Below are positions 1 through 8,754 of a DNA stretch of 64,000 bases, piece after piece. Position numbers and translations under genes: made by a program. Within the stretch, counting starts at the first letter, position 1. Every line of letters begins with the position of its first letter. Source of the DNA: Bacillota bacterium (lineage in GTDB: Bacteria > Bacillota > Clostridia > Lachnospirales > Lachnospiraceae); contig JAFAGA010000079.1 of assembly GCA_023423045.1 (NCBI GenBank), positions 12,043 to 76,042 on the forward strand. Direction: 5' to 3'. Below the pieces are notes generated by a model. That model saw only the letters and a list, made by a program, of their open reading frames with translations, did not search any database and was not told the DNA's origin.

Positions 1-1110
1 AAGGAAATTACAAAAAGCTTGATAGGAGTTTAAGCCCGAGGCGGAAGGTATTTTTTCGGGGCCAAAAACAACAGATATATATTTCAATATATTTTGCTGA
101 AACTTTTTATACAGAACCGGCCCCTTTGTATATTTCTTAATCTTATCCGCGAACAAATTATATTGGATCTCATTACATTCTTCGAAAGCTTCCGCAAGCT
201 GGCATAGAAAGTAGGTATACTCTTCGAGGTATGGATCTCTTCTTTTCTCATTGATCTCATCAAAACAATAGAGTTTACCTAATCCTGATAATATTCTGCA
301 GGAAAAGTTATTCTCTAAGACCTTTATCTTCTCTGCCAATTGGTAGATGTCTTTTTGGGTTACACAGGAAAAAAGGGTAATAATGCTATGTGCGCTCCTG
401 TATCGCCTTGCTTCTTCAAGCATAAGCTCATTCAGGACGGGTAGCTCGTTGATGCCGGTTCGTAAAATAATACACAGGGTTCCTGAGGGAAGGCAGAAAA
501 TTGCAAAGTGCAGCTCATCACCGGTCAGCCTGTTCAGCCTTTTACGAAGCGTTGGAACAAAGCTTCTATAAAGGTCGCTGGTATTATGCGACGAGCTGCT
601 GATATCCTCTGCTACAAGGTATGCGGCATACTGCTGGCCCGCTGCCAGCCACAGCCTGTCAACTTTAACACCCAGGTTAAGTGTATTAAATTGGAAAATA
701 ACATTTAATTCAAAGCTGCTGTTTAACTCTGTCTTCCTTTTCACCATATTATTTTCAGCTTTTTGGACAATGGTTACTATATTTGAGAATTCAATCGGCT
801 TAAGAAGGTAATCCTTCACCCCAAGCTTAATCGCCTCTACCGCATAGGAAAATTCGCTAAAGCCGGTCAATAGCACCCAATAGGTATCCTTACACAAATC
901 CTGTAACTGAGCTATGGCATCCAATCCATTTACAATGGGCATTTTTATATCCACAAATGCAAGGTCCGGAACGTAATTTTGACAGATGGTCAGCATTTCG
1001 CTTCCGTTTTTTGCATCAAGAATAATGATATCTTTTAGATGCATCTCTTTTATCATTTGCTTAAGTCCGATTCGGACAAGATTTTCATCGTCAGCAATGA
1101 GTATAATCAT
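1..1110 (-). CDS. YesN-type response regulator, partial (C-terminus off window)
   Basis: This is the response regulator of the two-component pair that lies next to a sugar importer. The frame starts with ATG at 1110 and stays open for 370 codons to the window edge, so the C-terminus is missing. Residues 1-120 form a receiver domain: acidic pair D7/D8, phospho-acceptor D54 in the VDIKMP motif, T82 and K104 in YLLKP. The central part has no motif I recognise, as is usual for YesN proteins; the expected AraC-type helix-turn-helix would lie beyond the left edge. It starts 5 nt after the kinase stop codon, so the two are cotranscribed. Known YesN/YesM pairs activate the neighbouring carbohydrate ABC operon, here the divergent genes from 3048 onwards. 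Confidence 0.9.
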   Translation of the reverse strand, partial: MIILIADDENLVRIGLKQMIKEMHLKDIIILDAKNGSEMLTICQNYVPDLAFVDIKMPIVNGLDAIAQLQDLCKDTYWVLLTGFSEFSYAVEAIKLGVKDYLLKPIEFSNIVTIVQKAENNMVKRKTELNSSFELNVIFQFNTLNLGVKVDRLWLAAGQQYAAYLVAEDISSSSHNTSDLYRSFVPTLRKRLNRLTGDELHFAIFCLPSGTLCIILRTGINELPVLNELMLEEARRYRSAHSIITLFSCVTQKDIYQLAEKIKVLENNFSCRILSGLGKLYCFDEINEKRRDPYLEEYTYFLCQLAEAFEECNEIQYNLFADKIKKYTKGPVLYKKFQQNILKYISVVFGPEKIPSASGLNSYQAFCNFL

Positions 1111-1115
1111 CAAAA

Positions 1116-2855
1116 TTACCTCCTTAGAATTAGATTGATTTTAATCTCCGTGCCCAAATCGGGACTGCTGTTAATCGTGAAGCTACTTGTTGTATCATAC
1201 AGTAAAAGTCTGTTTTTCACATTGGATAAACCGATACTGTCCGATGCTATTTCATTCTCCGCATCAAATCCCACTCCGTCATCCGTAATAACTATATTCA
1301 GCCGATCCTGCTCACAATAAGCTTCCAGCTGTATTTTCACCTGCTTATCGTAGGGCTCCATGCCATGTACAATACTGTTTTCTACCAGTGGCTGCAACAG
1401 TAATTTGGGAATAATACTATCTTCGATGGATTGATCGACCTTTATCTCGTATTGTAAACGGTCACTGAAACGAATTTTCTGAAGCTGAAGATACCGGGTG
1501 ATAAAATCACATTCCTCAATTAACTTGCATTCACTATCCCGGTTGCAGGAGTAACGCATCAGCTTCGTCAGATTGATGATGGCTTCATCCACCATTCCCC
1601 GCTCTCCCAGACGGTTCATGACAGCAATGCCATTTAAAACATTATATAGAAAGTGCGGATTTATCTGTGACTGTAACGTCAGGTATTCTATTTCCTTACG
1701 CTTGATCACAGCAATAAATTCGTTATTAATATATAATTGCAGCCGGTCAATCATATGGTTTAGAGCGTTCCCGATGATCGCCAATTGGTTATTCCCTTTA
1801 ATATTTACCTTTTGAGTCAACGTACCCTGCTCCACCTGCTCAAGTACGTGGATGATCTGATTGATGCTTGACACCATCGAACGCGAACTGGATTTATAAC
1901 TGGATATGGATAGCAAAAGATAGAAAAGAGTTGCTATCGCGGAAAATCCAATAATAGCAATCGCTAATTTAACAATTTCATTTTGGTTATTGAGCGATAC
2001 CAGCATTCCGTGACCATTGGGAAGCTTATGGTATTGAACGGTATAAGTGTTCTCCAGATAGATTCTCTCCTGCTGCTCCCTTATGAAAGGCATTATCTTT
2101 GGGTTTATGTCATATTTGCTATAAATTAATTCCTGATTTTCATCAAGCAGGAGAAGGTTATTATTTTCTTTAATATCCATATTATTAAAGATTTTAGCCA
2201 AATTGATGTCATGCACATCCACCCGCAGGACACCGACCGGTTTATCCGTGTTGGAATCCTTGATCAGCCTTGCAGCGGAGAAAAACACACTGCTCTTTAA
2301 CAGCGGAGATACGGTATAATTCAAATTCGATATATAGAAAAAGCAAGCCGTCCCGTTCTTTGACAGGGTATCCTGAAACCATTGTGTCGTAGGAAGCGTA
2401 TCCGCCTCAAAGGTGGTGATATCAGAGGAATTTTTCGCAATGATAACCGGCTCTGAAGAAGGCATTTTGTCCGTATTTATTGGAATGAATAATATAGCTG
2501 TAATATCGTTGCGGCTTAAATACATGATTTTCGTGATGGAGTCCTTGTACATCTGCTCCAGCCGATAACGCTTCGCCAGCTCCACTTCTGCATCGTTATA
2601 TTGTATCTCTTTCATGTAATTCAATAGCTCCGGATAGGCATATGGAACCATGGTAAGAATGCTCAAATCATTCAAATAATTCTCTATATTGTTCGAGGCG
2701 GAAGAAAGCAGGCTTGAATTCAGTTCATACATATCCTTTTTATAGGTCTGATAAAAGAACATGGATAATGGGATAACAACAAATATAAAAGGAAGCACGG
2801 CACTGATAAAATAAATGAGTGATAATCTATGCTTAAAGTATTGAAAATGTCTCAT
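1116..2855 (-). CDS. YesM-family sensor histidine kinase
   Basis: This is a membrane sensor kinase of the YesM/LytS-like class (His_kinase family). There is a transmembrane segment near residues 12-35, an extracellular sensor domain of about 260 residues, a second transmembrane segment near 300-320, a HAMP linker, the phospho-acceptor box with QINPHFLYN, and an HATPase domain with the N box (LLLQPLVENSIVHG) and a DDGVGF motif. An in-frame TTG lies 12 nt upstream, but it abuts the GAAGGG purine tract; I chose ATG at 2855, which has that tract 12 nt upstream. The gene is followed directly by the response regulator and is divergent from the importer operon. It presumably senses an extracellular sugar or the loaded binding protein. 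Confidence 0.9.
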   Translation of the reverse strand: MRHFQYFKHRLSLIYFISAVLPFIFVVIPLSMFFYQTYKKDMYELNSSLLSSASNNIENYLNDLSILTMVPYAYPELLNYMKEIQYNDAEVELAKRYRLEQMYKDSITKIMYLSRNDITAILFIPINTDKMPSSEPVIIAKNSSDITTFEADTLPTTQWFQDTLSKNGTACFFYISNLNYTVSPLLKSSVFFSAARLIKDSNTDKPVGVLRVDVHDINLAKIFNNMDIKENNNLLLLDENQELIYSKYDINPKIMPFIREQQERIYLENTYTVQYHKLPNGHGMLVSLNNQNEIVKLAIAIIGFSAIATLFYLLLSISSYKSSSRSMVSSINQIIHVLEQVEQGTLTQKVNIKGNNQLAIIGNALNHMIDRLQLYINNEFIAVIKRKEIEYLTLQSQINPHFLYNVLNGIAVMNRLGERGMVDEAIINLTKLMRYSCNRDSECKLIEECDFITRYLQLQKIRFSDRLQYEIKVDQSIEDSIIPKLLLQPLVENSIVHGMEPYDKQVKIQLEAYCEQDRLNIVITDDGVGFDAENEIASDSIGLSNVKNRLLLYDTTSSFTINSSPDLGTEIKINLILRR

Positions 2856-3047
2856 GAATATAGCCAACCCTTCGCTTATGTTTTCATTTTTCTTACAGCA
2901 TTATTATAAAGGAAAGACAGTTCAAAAGATACCTTGTTTATCATAATGCATAAAATTAAGTACTCAAATCTTAATTTCATATCATTTACAACCATAGCCC
3001 CCCTTGATAGAATTAGCTTGCGATTAAAAACAGAAAGGGGATTTACA

Positions 3048-4391
3048 ATGAAAAAAAGATTTATCAGCTGCATTTTATGCCTTAGCTTAGCAGCCTCCCT
3101 GCTCATAGGCTGTTCCTCAAAACCTGCGGTACAGGACTCACCACCCTCCACTGATGCAAATTTGCAGAAGGACAGTACACCTGCGAAGGCTACACAAGCA
3201 CCCGAAGCAAGTAAAAAGTATGAGGGCATTGTATTAAACTTCATGAGCAATACCTCCGGTGTTCAGAGCACGGAAATGGAAAAAATAATTGTTCAGTTTG
3301 AAGAGCAAACCGGTGCAAAAGTGGAGTACAGCACACCAGGTGCAAGCTTTGAAGAACTCCTTAAGACAAGAATGGCCACCAATCAATTGCCGGATTTATG
3401 GACCACGCACGGATGGTCAATCGCAAGATACGGTGAATATCTGGAGCCCCTTAATAATCAGCCCTGGGCATCGGAATTATCCGATTCCGCAAAGCAGATT
3501 ATTGTTGACCCCAAGACCCAAAACTTCTACTGTCTTCCTGTGGATGTTGATGTTGCAGGTATTGTCTATAACAAAACGATTCTGGAGAATGCAGGCGTTA
3601 ATGTCGATGAGCTGAAGACATGGGAAGCCTTCGACGCCGCTTGTGAAAAAATTAAAGCAGCCGGTTATATTCCGATCCATATCGGCGGAAAAGACAGCTG
3701 GACCATCGGTCAGTTTTTTGATTATGTGGCACCTTCTCTTTATATCACAGATGAAACCAAAAACTACCGTTCCCAATTCAAGGATGGATCTTTTGATTGG
3801 AGCTTATGGGCAGACATTTGCAATATGCTGAAGGATTGGAAAGAGAAAGGATACTTCAACCCGGATGCATTGACCTCCGACTACAATTCAGCAACAAAGG
3901 CAATGGCAGAAGATAAAGTAGCGTTTGAGTTCTATGGCAATTATGCAGTGAATGAAATGCTTAATGTAAATCCCAATGCAAATGTCGGTATGATGCCGGT
4001 TCCTTCCAACAGTGAGACAGACTCTCCTACCCTAATCGGCGGTGAAAGAATCGCACTCGGAGTGTGGAAGGATTCCCCCAATAAAGAAGCGGCCCTGGAA
4101 TTATTGAGCTATTTTGCAATACATGAAAATATGATCGCCCTTGCTTCCTCGGACGGCGCTCCGGCAAGCTTTAACGGTGTGGAAAGTGATACCGGGATTT
4201 TAAAAGGTGATCTGGAAAAATATATGGCGGAGTGCCGTGTATTCACCTACTTTGACCGTGAATACTTACCCAGCGGCATGTGGGACGATATGTGTATTAC
4301 CGGTGCATCGATCCTAGCCGGTGAAACAAAAGCAGTAGAAAATGCAATTGAAATTATGAAAAATAGTTTTGAAGCTAAGTTAGACCAATAA
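3048..4391 (+). CDS. Carbohydrate ABC transporter substrate-binding lipoprotein
   Basis: This is an extracytoplasmic binding protein of family 1 (SBP_bac_1, CUT1 importers), 447 aa. The N-terminus has a lysine-rich start, a hydrophobic core and the lipobox LIGC with the lipidated cysteine near residue 20, followed by a low-complexity Pro/Ser/Thr linker. The frame is open further upstream, but ATG at 3048 is preceded by AGAAAGGGG and is followed directly by the signal peptide, which fixes the start. Two permease genes follow; no ATPase gene is present, so a shared MsmK-type ATPase elsewhere is expected. It is divergent from the YesM/YesN genes. The substrate is unknown; the nearby GH43-type gene makes a pentose-containing oligosaccharide plausible. 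Confidence 0.92.
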   Translation: MKKRFISCILCLSLAASLLIGCSSKPAVQDSPPSTDANLQKDSTPAKATQAPEASKKYEGIVLNFMSNTSGVQSTEMEKIIVQFEEQTGAKVEYSTPGASFEELLKTRMATNQLPDLWTTHGWSIARYGEYLEPLNNQPWASELSDSAKQIIVDPKTQNFYCLPVDVDVAGIVYNKTILENAGVNVDELKTWEAFDAACEKIKAAGYIPIHIGGKDSWTIGQFFDYVAPSLYITDETKNYRSQFKDGSFDWSLWADICNMLKDWKEKGYFNPDALTSDYNSATKAMAEDKVAFEFYGNYAVNEMLNVNPNANVGMMPVPSNSETDSPTLIGGERIALGVWKDSPNKEAALELLSYFAIHENMIALASSDGAPASFNGVESDTGILKGDLEKYMAECRVFTYFDREYLPSGMWDDMCITGASILAGETKAVENAIEIMKNSFEAKLDQ

Positions 4392-4400
4392 TCTTTCCTT

Positions 4401-4429
4401 GGGACAGTTAGAGTTGACTCGGCTGTCCC
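4401..4429 (+). other. Intercistronic stem-loop between binding protein and permease genes
   Basis: A hairpin begins 10 nt after the binding-protein stop codon: outer stem GGGACAG/CTGTCCC and an inner GAGT/ACTC stem separated by small internal loops. It is followed by ATATTAATATC, not a T tract, so it is unlikely to be a full terminator. By position it could protect the upstream mRNA from 3' exonucleases and raise the binding protein to permease ratio. Equivalent hairpins occur in the two other CUT1 operons of this window. Confidence 0.6.
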
Positions 4430-4457
4430 ATATTAATATCATTGAAGAGGAGTTCCT

Positions 4458-5345
4458 ATGGAGGTAAAGAAGAAAAAGAAAGCTAAAAATTCTATCATCA
4501 ATATCTACTACATACCGGCTCTGCTTTTGTTTTGTATTTTTGTTATTTATCCGTTAATCAAAGGGTTGGGAATTTCCTTTACAAACTGGAACGGATTTTC
4601 CCAAAACCAAAAATATGTAGGTCTTCGCAATTACAAAACTTTTCTGACCGATCCCAATATCTTGATTGCCTTGAGAAATACCATTGTTTACGGTTTCGGG
4701 AGTACAATATTGCAAAACATCTTAGGTCTTGCCTATGCATTATTTTTAAATAAAAGATTTTCAGGGCGGAGCATAACCAGAGTTATAATTTATCTGCAGG
4801 CCATGGTTGCCCCATTAATTATGGGCTACATGTATTATTTTATTCTCCAATACGATGGAGGGGCATTGAATGACCTTGTAAAATTATTAGGCTTCGAAGC
4901 GGTTGACTGGCTCAGCAAGGGCAAAACAGCCATTTTGCTAATCATATTTATTAATACGATTCAATTCGTAGGCGTATCCATGATCATCTATCTGGCCGGC
5001 CTGCAAGGAATCCCTGCATCCTATTACGAAGCCGCGGAAATGGATGGTGCCGGATCATGGAAGAAGTTTCGTTATATCACATTTCCTTTGCTCACCCCGG
5101 CAATTACAAGCTCCGTAATGCTTAACTTAATCGGCGGCCTGAAGCTGTTTGATATTATTGTTGCCTTAACCAACGGGGGACCCGGGTTTGCAACGCATTC
5201 TCTGGCAACCCTGGTATCCCACACCTATTTCAGAGGCCAAAATGCCGGTTATTCTGCTACAATCGGTATTTTTACTTTCCTGCTTATTATGGTAATCAGT
5301 GTTTTAGTCATGTCATTTTTTAACCGAAAGGAAGTGGAACAGTGA
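4458..5345 (+). CDS. Sugar ABC transporter permease (MalF/UgpA type)
   Basis: This is an inner-membrane permease subunit of a CUT1 importer, 295 aa with about six transmembrane segments. The cytoplasmic EAA loop that docks the ATPase is visible as YYEAAEMDGAGSWKKF near residues 190-205. The ATG has GAAGAGGAG 8-9 nt upstream. The stop codon overlaps the GTG start of the second permease by 4 nt, indicating translational coupling. It belongs to the importer operon that starts with the lipoprotein at 3048. Confidence 0.93.
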   Translation: MEVKKKKKAKNSIINIYYIPALLLFCIFVIYPLIKGLGISFTNWNGFSQNQKYVGLRNYKTFLTDPNILIALRNTIVYGFGSTILQNILGLAYALFLNKRFSGRSITRVIIYLQAMVAPLIMGYMYYFILQYDGGALNDLVKLLGFEAVDWLSKGKTAILLIIFINTIQFVGVSMIIYLAGLQGIPASYYEAAEMDGAGSWKKFRYITFPLLTPAITSSVMLNLIGGLKLFDIIVALTNGGPGFATHSLATLVSHTYFRGQNAGYSATIGIFTFLLIMVISVLVMSFFNRKEVEQ

Positions 5346-6160
5346 AGAAAACAAATAATTTTTCAGTACGGACTATCATAGCATTCCTTATCTGCTGCTT
5401 TTTTCTAATTCCATTTTTTATTCTGATCGGTGTGGCTATGAAAAGTCCTTTTGATCTAAGCTCCGGGTGGCTTTTGCCAGGTTATTTATATCTCGATAAC
5501 TTTAGAATTGCCATTGACTACGGGGATATTCTGCAAAGTATTTTCAGTAATATTATAATAACCGGAGGTTCCCTCCTTGGCATCATGGCGGTTGGAGCGC
5601 TTGCCGCTTATCCTCTGGCACGCAATCCTTCCAAGCTGAATAAAGCTGTTACTACCTTTGTTCTTGGAATGATGATGGTTCCGGCACTCAGTTTATTGGT
5701 TCCCCTATATGGATTAATGAGTAAAATAGGAGGAATCAGTACCTACTGGGGCATTATTCTCATTTTCATTACATTTTCCTTGCCAACCAGCATCTTCTTA
5801 TATACTAATTTTATTGTATCCATTCCCAAGGCTCTAGATGAGGCTGCTGCAATTGATGGCTGCTCCCCTCTTCGTATATTCTTTCTTATCATTTTGCCGC
5901 AGCTGAAACCGGTAACCGCTTCCGTTGTTATTATAACCGGAGTATCCTGCTGGAATGACTATATGTTCAGTTTGTACTTCCTTCAATCGCCGCAGATTAA
6001 GACGGTCACACTATCTGTTGCAAGCTTTTTTACAATGACATCAAGCGATATGGGAGCTGCAGCCGCAGGAGCCCTGCTTGGCATTATACCAATTGTGACC
6101 TTATACTTCTGCTTGCAAAAATATTTTGTAAAGGGCATGATTGACAGCGCTATTAAGTGA
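5342..6160 (+). CDS. Sugar ABC transporter permease (MalG/UgpE type)
   Basis: This is the second permease subunit of the CUT1 importer, 272 aa. The EAA loop reads ALDEAAAIDGCSPLRIF near residues 160-175, and the C-terminus has the usual FVKGMIDSAIK ending. The GTG start at 5342 overlaps the preceding TGA (GTGA), a coupled-translation arrangement. A strong intrinsic terminator lies 49 nt beyond the stop codon, so the operon consists of binding protein, permease and permease. Confidence 0.93.
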   Translation: MKKTNNFSVRTIIAFLICCFFLIPFFILIGVAMKSPFDLSSGWLLPGYLYLDNFRIAIDYGDILQSIFSNIIITGGSLLGIMAVGALAAYPLARNPSKLNKAVTTFVLGMMMVPALSLLVPLYGLMSKIGGISTYWGIILIFITFSLPTSIFLYTNFIVSIPKALDEAAAIDGCSPLRIFFLIILPQLKPVTASVVIITGVSCWNDYMFSLYFLQSPQIKTVTLSVASFFTMTSSDMGAAAAGALLGIIPIVTLYFCLQKYFVKGMIDSAIK

Positions 6161-6208
6161 TCTTCAATGATAGGAAAAGCATCCTCCTGTATGATGCCCC
6201 TTCCGGGA

Positions 6209-6238
6209 CTCCCCGATTCTATCGGGGAGCTTTTCTTT
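6209..6238 (+). terminator. Rho-independent terminator of the first importer operon
   Basis: A perfect 9-bp stem, CTCCCCGAT and ATCGGGGAG with a TCT loop, is followed by CTTTTCTTT. It is oriented for the plus-strand permease operon; the minus-strand side lacks a T tract. Confidence 0.85.
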
Positions 6239-6263
6239 AAGGAAAAATATCCGTTTCCTCATT

Positions 6264-7835
6264 CTAATATACAGAATTCTTATACGCAGACTCACCGAAT
6301 ACCGTTAAATTCATTAGGCCGGGATGCACACCTTCCGGTGCTCCGATAATCGTAAGCCTTACCCGTTTTGTCAGGCAGTGCTCAAACTCTCTATAATCTA
6401 CGGCAAGATCAACTTCATTATCCGCTGCGTCCACCAGCATAATCCAGCTGTCTTCCTCTTTATTCTCCAATGCTTCAAGGGTATACCGGTATGGACCGGG
6501 AAGGATTCCTGCTCCAAAGTTCAGCCCAATATCCTTCCACATGATGCGAACCGACGAAATACAATAGAGCCCTTGAAGATTGACCTCCAAATATTGCTTC
6601 TCACCTTCCCATACAGGCTCCCACCAGGTATGCATCGCTTCATCAACAGCATATAATGGATTTCTTCCGTACCGGTAAGAAGACACAGTGCAGGGTTTGA
6701 AGATTGACAGTGCCGCCGCTCCTGTCCTATTCCCTCTTTCAGGATGCTCTATTACCCCTGGCGCCCATTGCGGAACATCGGTTCCGGTCAGGGCGAATAA
6801 ATTTCCTTCTTCATCAATTCCCGCCGGATCCATTCCTATGCGGCGTTCCATATTATTATCATAATTAATGGGTATGGTATAAAAACACCAGAGCGTATCC
6901 TTCGGCCCCTTCACTATGCAGCCATGTCCGCCGCCCTGTATCAATCCGCTGCGGCTTTGCGATACCGGATTTCTTTCCTGAAGTGTAAATTCCCCAAGGG
7001 GAGCATCGCTTTTATAGGCTCCCATGCAGTAGCTGTAATATTCGGTACCTGCAGCAGAATAGACAAGATAGTACTCACCATTGGCTTTCACCATCCAGGC
7101 CCCTTCAATATATCCCTTCTGCCAATCCTCATTTGACGCTCCAAAACGCTCCCACGAGTTCTGAGGCTGGAATGTGATCAATTGCTTCGGAGCTGTGATC
7201 AGCTGATTTGGCTGTTCCGGATTCAGCTTTGCACCGAGAATCGCCATTCCCAGCCCCCAATAAAGATAAAGCTCTTCCCCGTCGGCAAATATCATAGGAT
7301 CATTGCAAAGCATTTCTCTTCCATCCGGCAGCGTAAACTCCCCCACCTTCCTCCAGGGTCCTATCGGTGTATCCGCCACATGCAGCGGAGCAGCATTCGC
7401 CGTAGCATAAAATTTGCCTTTAAAAACTTCAACTGTGGGTGCCATAGGGAAGGATACCGGCAGCCAGGTTTCTTCATGGTGAACAGTCCAGTCCACAAAA
7501 TTTTCGGAGGAATAAATATTTCCGCTGCTGCAATAAAGATACCATTGATTATCATAAAAAAGCACCGTGGGATCAGCTGTGGCCCGAACATCATTTTCTA
7601 TGCTTCTTTTATCCCTCGGACTGTAAACATCTAAGCTGTATTTACTTTCCACCTCACTCACAATGCCTGCCTCATATAATATATCCGTCTCAGACAGAAA
7701 TTTCTTTGTGCCGCGTCTCCACGGATCAGGCTCACCCCGCTGATCCCGGTCGGTATTCATTACCTGAAGATTGGGATAATCGGGAAGCACGATAGGGTTG
7801 CAAAAGGTTTTATGCTTCAATATGTTATTCCTCAT
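6264..7835 (-). CDS. GH43-like glycoside hydrolase with C-terminal F5/8-type-C-like domain
   Basis: This is a family-43-like beta-propeller glycosidase, 523 aa, with no signal peptide, so probably intracellular and acting on imported oligosaccharides. The three acidic residues expected in GH43 can be placed: D88 in TADPT (general base), D179 in CNDPM (pKa modulator) and E244 in YIEGAW (general acid). Residues from about 375 to the end resemble a discoidin/F5-8 type C carbohydrate-binding module (SSVRIMWKDIG and YTLEALE strands). The start has GAGGAGG 7 nt upstream. The gene is convergent with the importer operon and separated from it by the terminator, so it has its own promoter. Xylosidase or arabinofuranosidase activity is the likely class; the exact substrate cannot be read. 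Confidence 0.8.
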   Translation of the reverse strand: MRNNILKHKTFCNPIVLPDYPNLQVMNTDRDQRGEPDPWRRGTKKFLSETDILYEAGIVSEVESKYSLDVYSPRDKRSIENDVRATADPTVLFYDNQWYLYCSSGNIYSSENFVDWTVHHEETWLPVSFPMAPTVEVFKGKFYATANAAPLHVADTPIGPWRKVGEFTLPDGREMLCNDPMIFADGEELYLYWGLGMAILGAKLNPEQPNQLITAPKQLITFQPQNSWERFGASNEDWQKGYIEGAWMVKANGEYYLVYSAAGTEYYSYCMGAYKSDAPLGEFTLQERNPVSQSRSGLIQGGGHGCIVKGPKDTLWCFYTIPINYDNNMERRIGMDPAGIDEEGNLFALTGTDVPQWAPGVIEHPERGNRTGAAALSIFKPCTVSSYRYGRNPLYAVDEAMHTWWEPVWEGEKQYLEVNLQGLYCISSVRIMWKDIGLNFGAGILPGPYRYTLEALENKEEDSWIMLVDAADNEVDLAVDYREFEHCLTKRVRLTIIGAPEGVHPGLMNLTVFGESAYKNSVY

Positions 7836-8146
7836 GTTGTTCCTCCTCTAATATATTGCCGTTCTTTATCATTGTCATGAAATCTAATATACATCTCGAA
7901 GGTGATATTCTATGCATAGTTTAAATGAAGTTTATTCAGAAAGCAATTGTCAGTTGATAAATTTATAAGGAAATAAAGAAGAAATGCAGAAGATCTATCG
8001 TGATTTTATAATAGAATTTCTGTTCTTTTATAATTCTTAGTTGTTATTGCTGCAACAGGGATGCAGCAAAGGAAAAAGCAGAATGATATGGAAAAATATA
8101 TTAATTTATGTTAGTATAAGGAATGGCTACAGGAGGTGGAAATAAA
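7836..8146. other. Divergent intergenic region, GH43 / Nudix
   Basis: This 311-nt AT-rich spacer holds the candidate GH43 promoter and a perfect 8-bp inverted repeat TTGCTGCA/TGCAGCAA at 8047-8069 upstream of the Nudix gene. I see no coding potential and no known riboswitch. Confidence 0.5.
7918..7946 (-). promoter_or_regulatory. Candidate promoter of the GH43-like gene
   Basis: On the minus strand TTGCTT and TAAACT are separated by exactly 17 nt, 83 nt upstream of the ATG. The -35 box is a moderate match, so this is a candidate only. Confidence 0.35.
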
Positions 8147-8596
8147 TTGGAATACTATAAAGGATTAAGAAGGTTTGTCGGACATAGTCCCTTAATACTG
8201 CCCGGCTCCGTTGTTATCATTGTGAACGAAACGGGTGAAATACTGCTGCAAGAAAGAGATGAGGATGTATGGGGATTACCTGGAGGCTTGATGAATTTAG
8301 GCGAATCATTTATAGACACCGCCAAAAGAGAGGTGCTGGAGGAAACCGGATTGCATATTGATCATCTGATATTGCTGGATGTATTATCCGGACCCGAATA
8401 TTACTACAAAAATCCCAATGGAGACGAATTGTATTCTGTAACCGCAGTTTATAAAACAACGGACTACGAAGGGGAACTAATACCTGATATGGACGAAAGC
8501 AAAAGCTTAAGGTTTTATAAAATTGATTCCCTTCCCGAGAACATGGAGCAGGAATATAAAGACTGTATCGGGGCTTATCTTAGAACTTTGAATTAA
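8147..8596 (+). CDS. Nudix hydrolase
   Basis: This is a small Nudix phosphohydrolase (149 aa) that would cleave a nucleoside diphosphate linked to another moiety; the substrate is not predictable. The full Nudix box is present: G-G-L-M-N-L-G-E, then seven residues, then REVLEETGL. The start is decided by the ribosome site: an upstream ATG at 8123 has none, because AGGAGGTGG lies inside that reading and sits 6 nt before TTG at 8147. A monocistronic gene is likely, with a weak hairpin after it. Confidence 0.88.
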   Translation: MEYYKGLRRFVGHSPLILPGSVVIIVNETGEILLQERDEDVWGLPGGLMNLGESFIDTAKREVLEETGLHIDHLILLDVLSGPEYYYKNPNGDELYSVTAVYKTTDYEGELIPDMDESKSLRFYKIDSLPENMEQEYKDCIGAYLRTLN

Positions 8597-8604
8597 TATT
8601 CAGG

Positions 8605-8637
8605 AAGCCCCCTTCTTTCCTGCTGAAAGGGCTTTAT
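8605..8637 (+). terminator. Weak terminator after the Nudix gene
   Basis: AAGCCC and GGGCTT pair around an 18-nt loop followed by TTTAT. The stem is short, so this is a tentative call. Confidence 0.4.
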
Positions 8638-8754
8638 ATGCTGGCAGTGGGTTAAAATCATGTGACCGCAGCTGACAAAGATCAGTTTTTAAAAACAGGA
8701 ATTCCGTTCCTCATACTGATAAAATAAAAATATTAACTTCAGGAGGAATAACCT

